NCBI RefSeq assembly: GCF_000255655.1
Contig: NZ_JH636435.1
Coordinates: 1,731,770-1,795,769 of the forward strand
Length of the DNA stretch: 64,000 bases
Direction: 5' to 3'
Origin: Schlesneria paludicola DSM 18645
Lineage (GTDB): Bacteria > Planctomycetota > Planctomycetia > Planctomycetales > Planctomycetaceae
Part shown: positions 63,181 to 64,000 of the stretch, piece after piece
How the letters are laid out: the number at the start of each line of letters is the position of its first letter
How positions within the stretch are numbered: the stretch's first letter is position 1
Program-made: the position numbers and the translations under genes
Notes under the pieces: generated by a model
The model's database searches: none
What the model saw: the letters and a program-made list of their open reading frames with translations, nothing else
What the model was told of the DNA's origin: nothing

Positions 63181-63631
63181 GCATCGGCCTCGATTCGCGT
63201 TACGACCGGTTCGCATGCGGTTGTCGTGGCGTTGCTGCGACAGCCTGTTTTGCTTGAGACACTCGCTTGATCCCCAGAGCACGCTTCATGGAGTTTCTTC
63301 CGAGAAGACCGACCTCGTTGCAAAATTTGTAATCGAGAAACTTCTCTGAGACTCCCCAGAAAGTTTCAGGGCATGGTCGCCCCTATGGGGTTCATCACCA
63401 CCCTTTTTCATATTCATCAACTCTGAAAAATCTGGCTGTATCGCAAAAAGCTCCCCTGAAAACGGAACTTCAAAAATGCGGCGGCTGAAAAAATGCCGGT
63501 GTGTAAGAGGTTGGCCCGATTCAAAATCGGCCAGTGAGTTTGGGAGTCAGAAACTGACGGTCACCCCGAAACAGGGTTCTCTCCTGAAGAGTGTGCATGC
63601 GGTTCTTCGACGACCACTTGGAATCCAATGG
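63181..63631. other. Intergenic region between HsdR fragment and LRR remnant
   Basis: About 450 bases. Some C- and G-rich short repeats (CCCCTATGGGG near 63390) could be hairpins. A plus-strand frame at 63476-63826 is antisense to the LRR remnant and is not supported. Confidence 0.35.
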
Positions 63632-63789
63632 TCATTGCTGGATCGTCAAATCAGGGAAGGAGGCCCTCAACCGTTGTTGACCCGCTTCAGTGACCTTCGT
63701 AGAGCCAACGCTGATTATCGTCAGGTGTTTGTGGCCGCTCAAAACTTTCAAACCTTCATCCGTGATCAAGGTGTTGTGGAGAAACAGTA
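63632..63789 (-). pseudogene. LRR-protein C-terminus, cut by IS3-family element
   Basis: On the minus strand the frame ending in TGA at 63632 reads LITDEGLKVLSGHKHLTIIS, then VGSTKVTEAGQQRLRASFPD and ends QQ-stop. This is the T-D-x-G-L type of leucine-rich repeat seen in the intact gene at 32457, including the usual end of such arrays (RLRASFPDLTI). The reading continues without a start codon to 63789, where the IS element begins. Its 5' part should lie beyond the IS outside the window. Confidence 0.75.
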
Positions 63790-64000
63790 TGTGAAGTGGA
63801 CCCCGTTTTTCGGACCACCGTCTTAGATAGAAAACGGAGTTTGGATCGAGGATTATTGAGGCATCGTGTCGAGCAATTGAGCGGGAGACAACCGTGCCTC
63901 GGAGCAGACGTAAATTCGACGGACCATTTAAGGCGAAAGTTGCCTTGGATGCGATTCGTGGATTGAAGACGACGAGCGAATTGGTATCGATTCATAAAGT
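63790..64000 (+). mobile_element. IS3-family insertion sequence, left end
   Basis: From 63790 the sequence TGTGAAGTGGACCCCGTTTT starts an insertion-type end (TG first), followed about 100 bases later by a transposase gene. The element continues past the window edge. It interrupts an LRR gene on the other strand. Right end and target duplication are not visible. Confidence 0.75.
63894..64000 (+). CDS. IS3-family transposase OrfA, partial
   Basis: It starts at GTG 63894 with GGGAG 7 bases upstream and is open to the window edge (35 codons). The reading PRSRRKFDGPFKAKVALDAI followed by RGLKTTSELVSIHKV is the N-terminal helix-turn-helix of IS3-type OrfA proteins (HTH_Tnp_1 pattern, FKAKVALEAL...). 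OrfB with the DDE catalytic site lies outside the window. Confidence 0.85.
   Translation, partial: MPRSRRKFDGPFKAKVALDAIRGLKTTSELVSIHK

Overview
The window looks like part of a Planctomycetota chromosome (order Planctomycetales is my inference). The evidence is the gene repertoire. There are four DUF1501 proteins, a DUF1549/DUF1553 protein, a DUF1587/DUF1592-type cytochrome paired with a DUF1552 protein, and two DUF1559 proteins with type-IV-pilin-like N-termini. Leucine-rich-repeat proteins and many small lipoproteins are also present, and gene density is low with long intergenic stretches. I saw no rRNA, tRNA or CRISPR array.

Layout. 0-4.2 kb: the start of an SPFH/flotillin-like protein (-), a PhoX-like Tat phosphatase, a DUF1559 pseudopilin and a lipoprotein. 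4.3-9.8 kb: a six-PAS histidine kinase, a small secreted protein and an RNB ribonuclease. 10.2-14.8 kb: three DUF1501 proteins. 15.1-19.8 kb: a complete sugar-type ABC importer in the order ATPase, permease, permease, binding lipoprotein. 19.9-22.1 kb: an alkylation-repair pair, an Ada/AlkA fusion followed by Ogt. 22.5-28.8 kb: a low-complexity secreted protein, then a five-gene minus-strand stretch of envelope proteins including a formylglycine-enzyme-like protein and a beta-propeller. 29.2-36.2 kb: a DUF1549+DUF1501 cassette, an LRR protein, a lipoprotein and a second DUF1559 protein. 36.6-44.8 kb: an SDR oxidoreductase, a YbaL-type antiporter, a DUF1592+DUF1552 cassette, and a PadR regulator with its membrane partner.

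45.7-52.8 kb is the most unusual region. A metallo-beta-lactamase-fold hydrolase, a secreted alpha/beta hydrolase, a SAM methyltransferase, a free-standing acyl carrier protein, an acyl-adenylating ligase and an E2-like acyltransferase lie together without any ketosynthase. This could be an undescribed acyl-conjugating pathway. 53.4-55.6 kb looks like an acquired fragment: a tautomerase, a frameshifted amidase remnant, a nitrilase and a divergent HxlR regulator with a clear operator. 55.9-62.7 kb holds a BlaI repressor, a 1283-residue BlaR1-like M56 protease with a very long C-terminal extension, a porin and a small membrane protein. The right edge is scarred: a truncated HsdR fragment and an LRR gene cut by an IS3-family element that runs off the window.

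A dispersed intergenic repeat of about 100 bp, with inverted-repeat ends of the type GCCTGTTGAA/TTCAACAGGC, occurs at least six times in both orientations and in different states of decay. Start codons were chosen from ribosome-binding sites, signal peptides and neighbouring promoters; they are assignments by eye. All functional calls rest on recognised motifs, with no database search.
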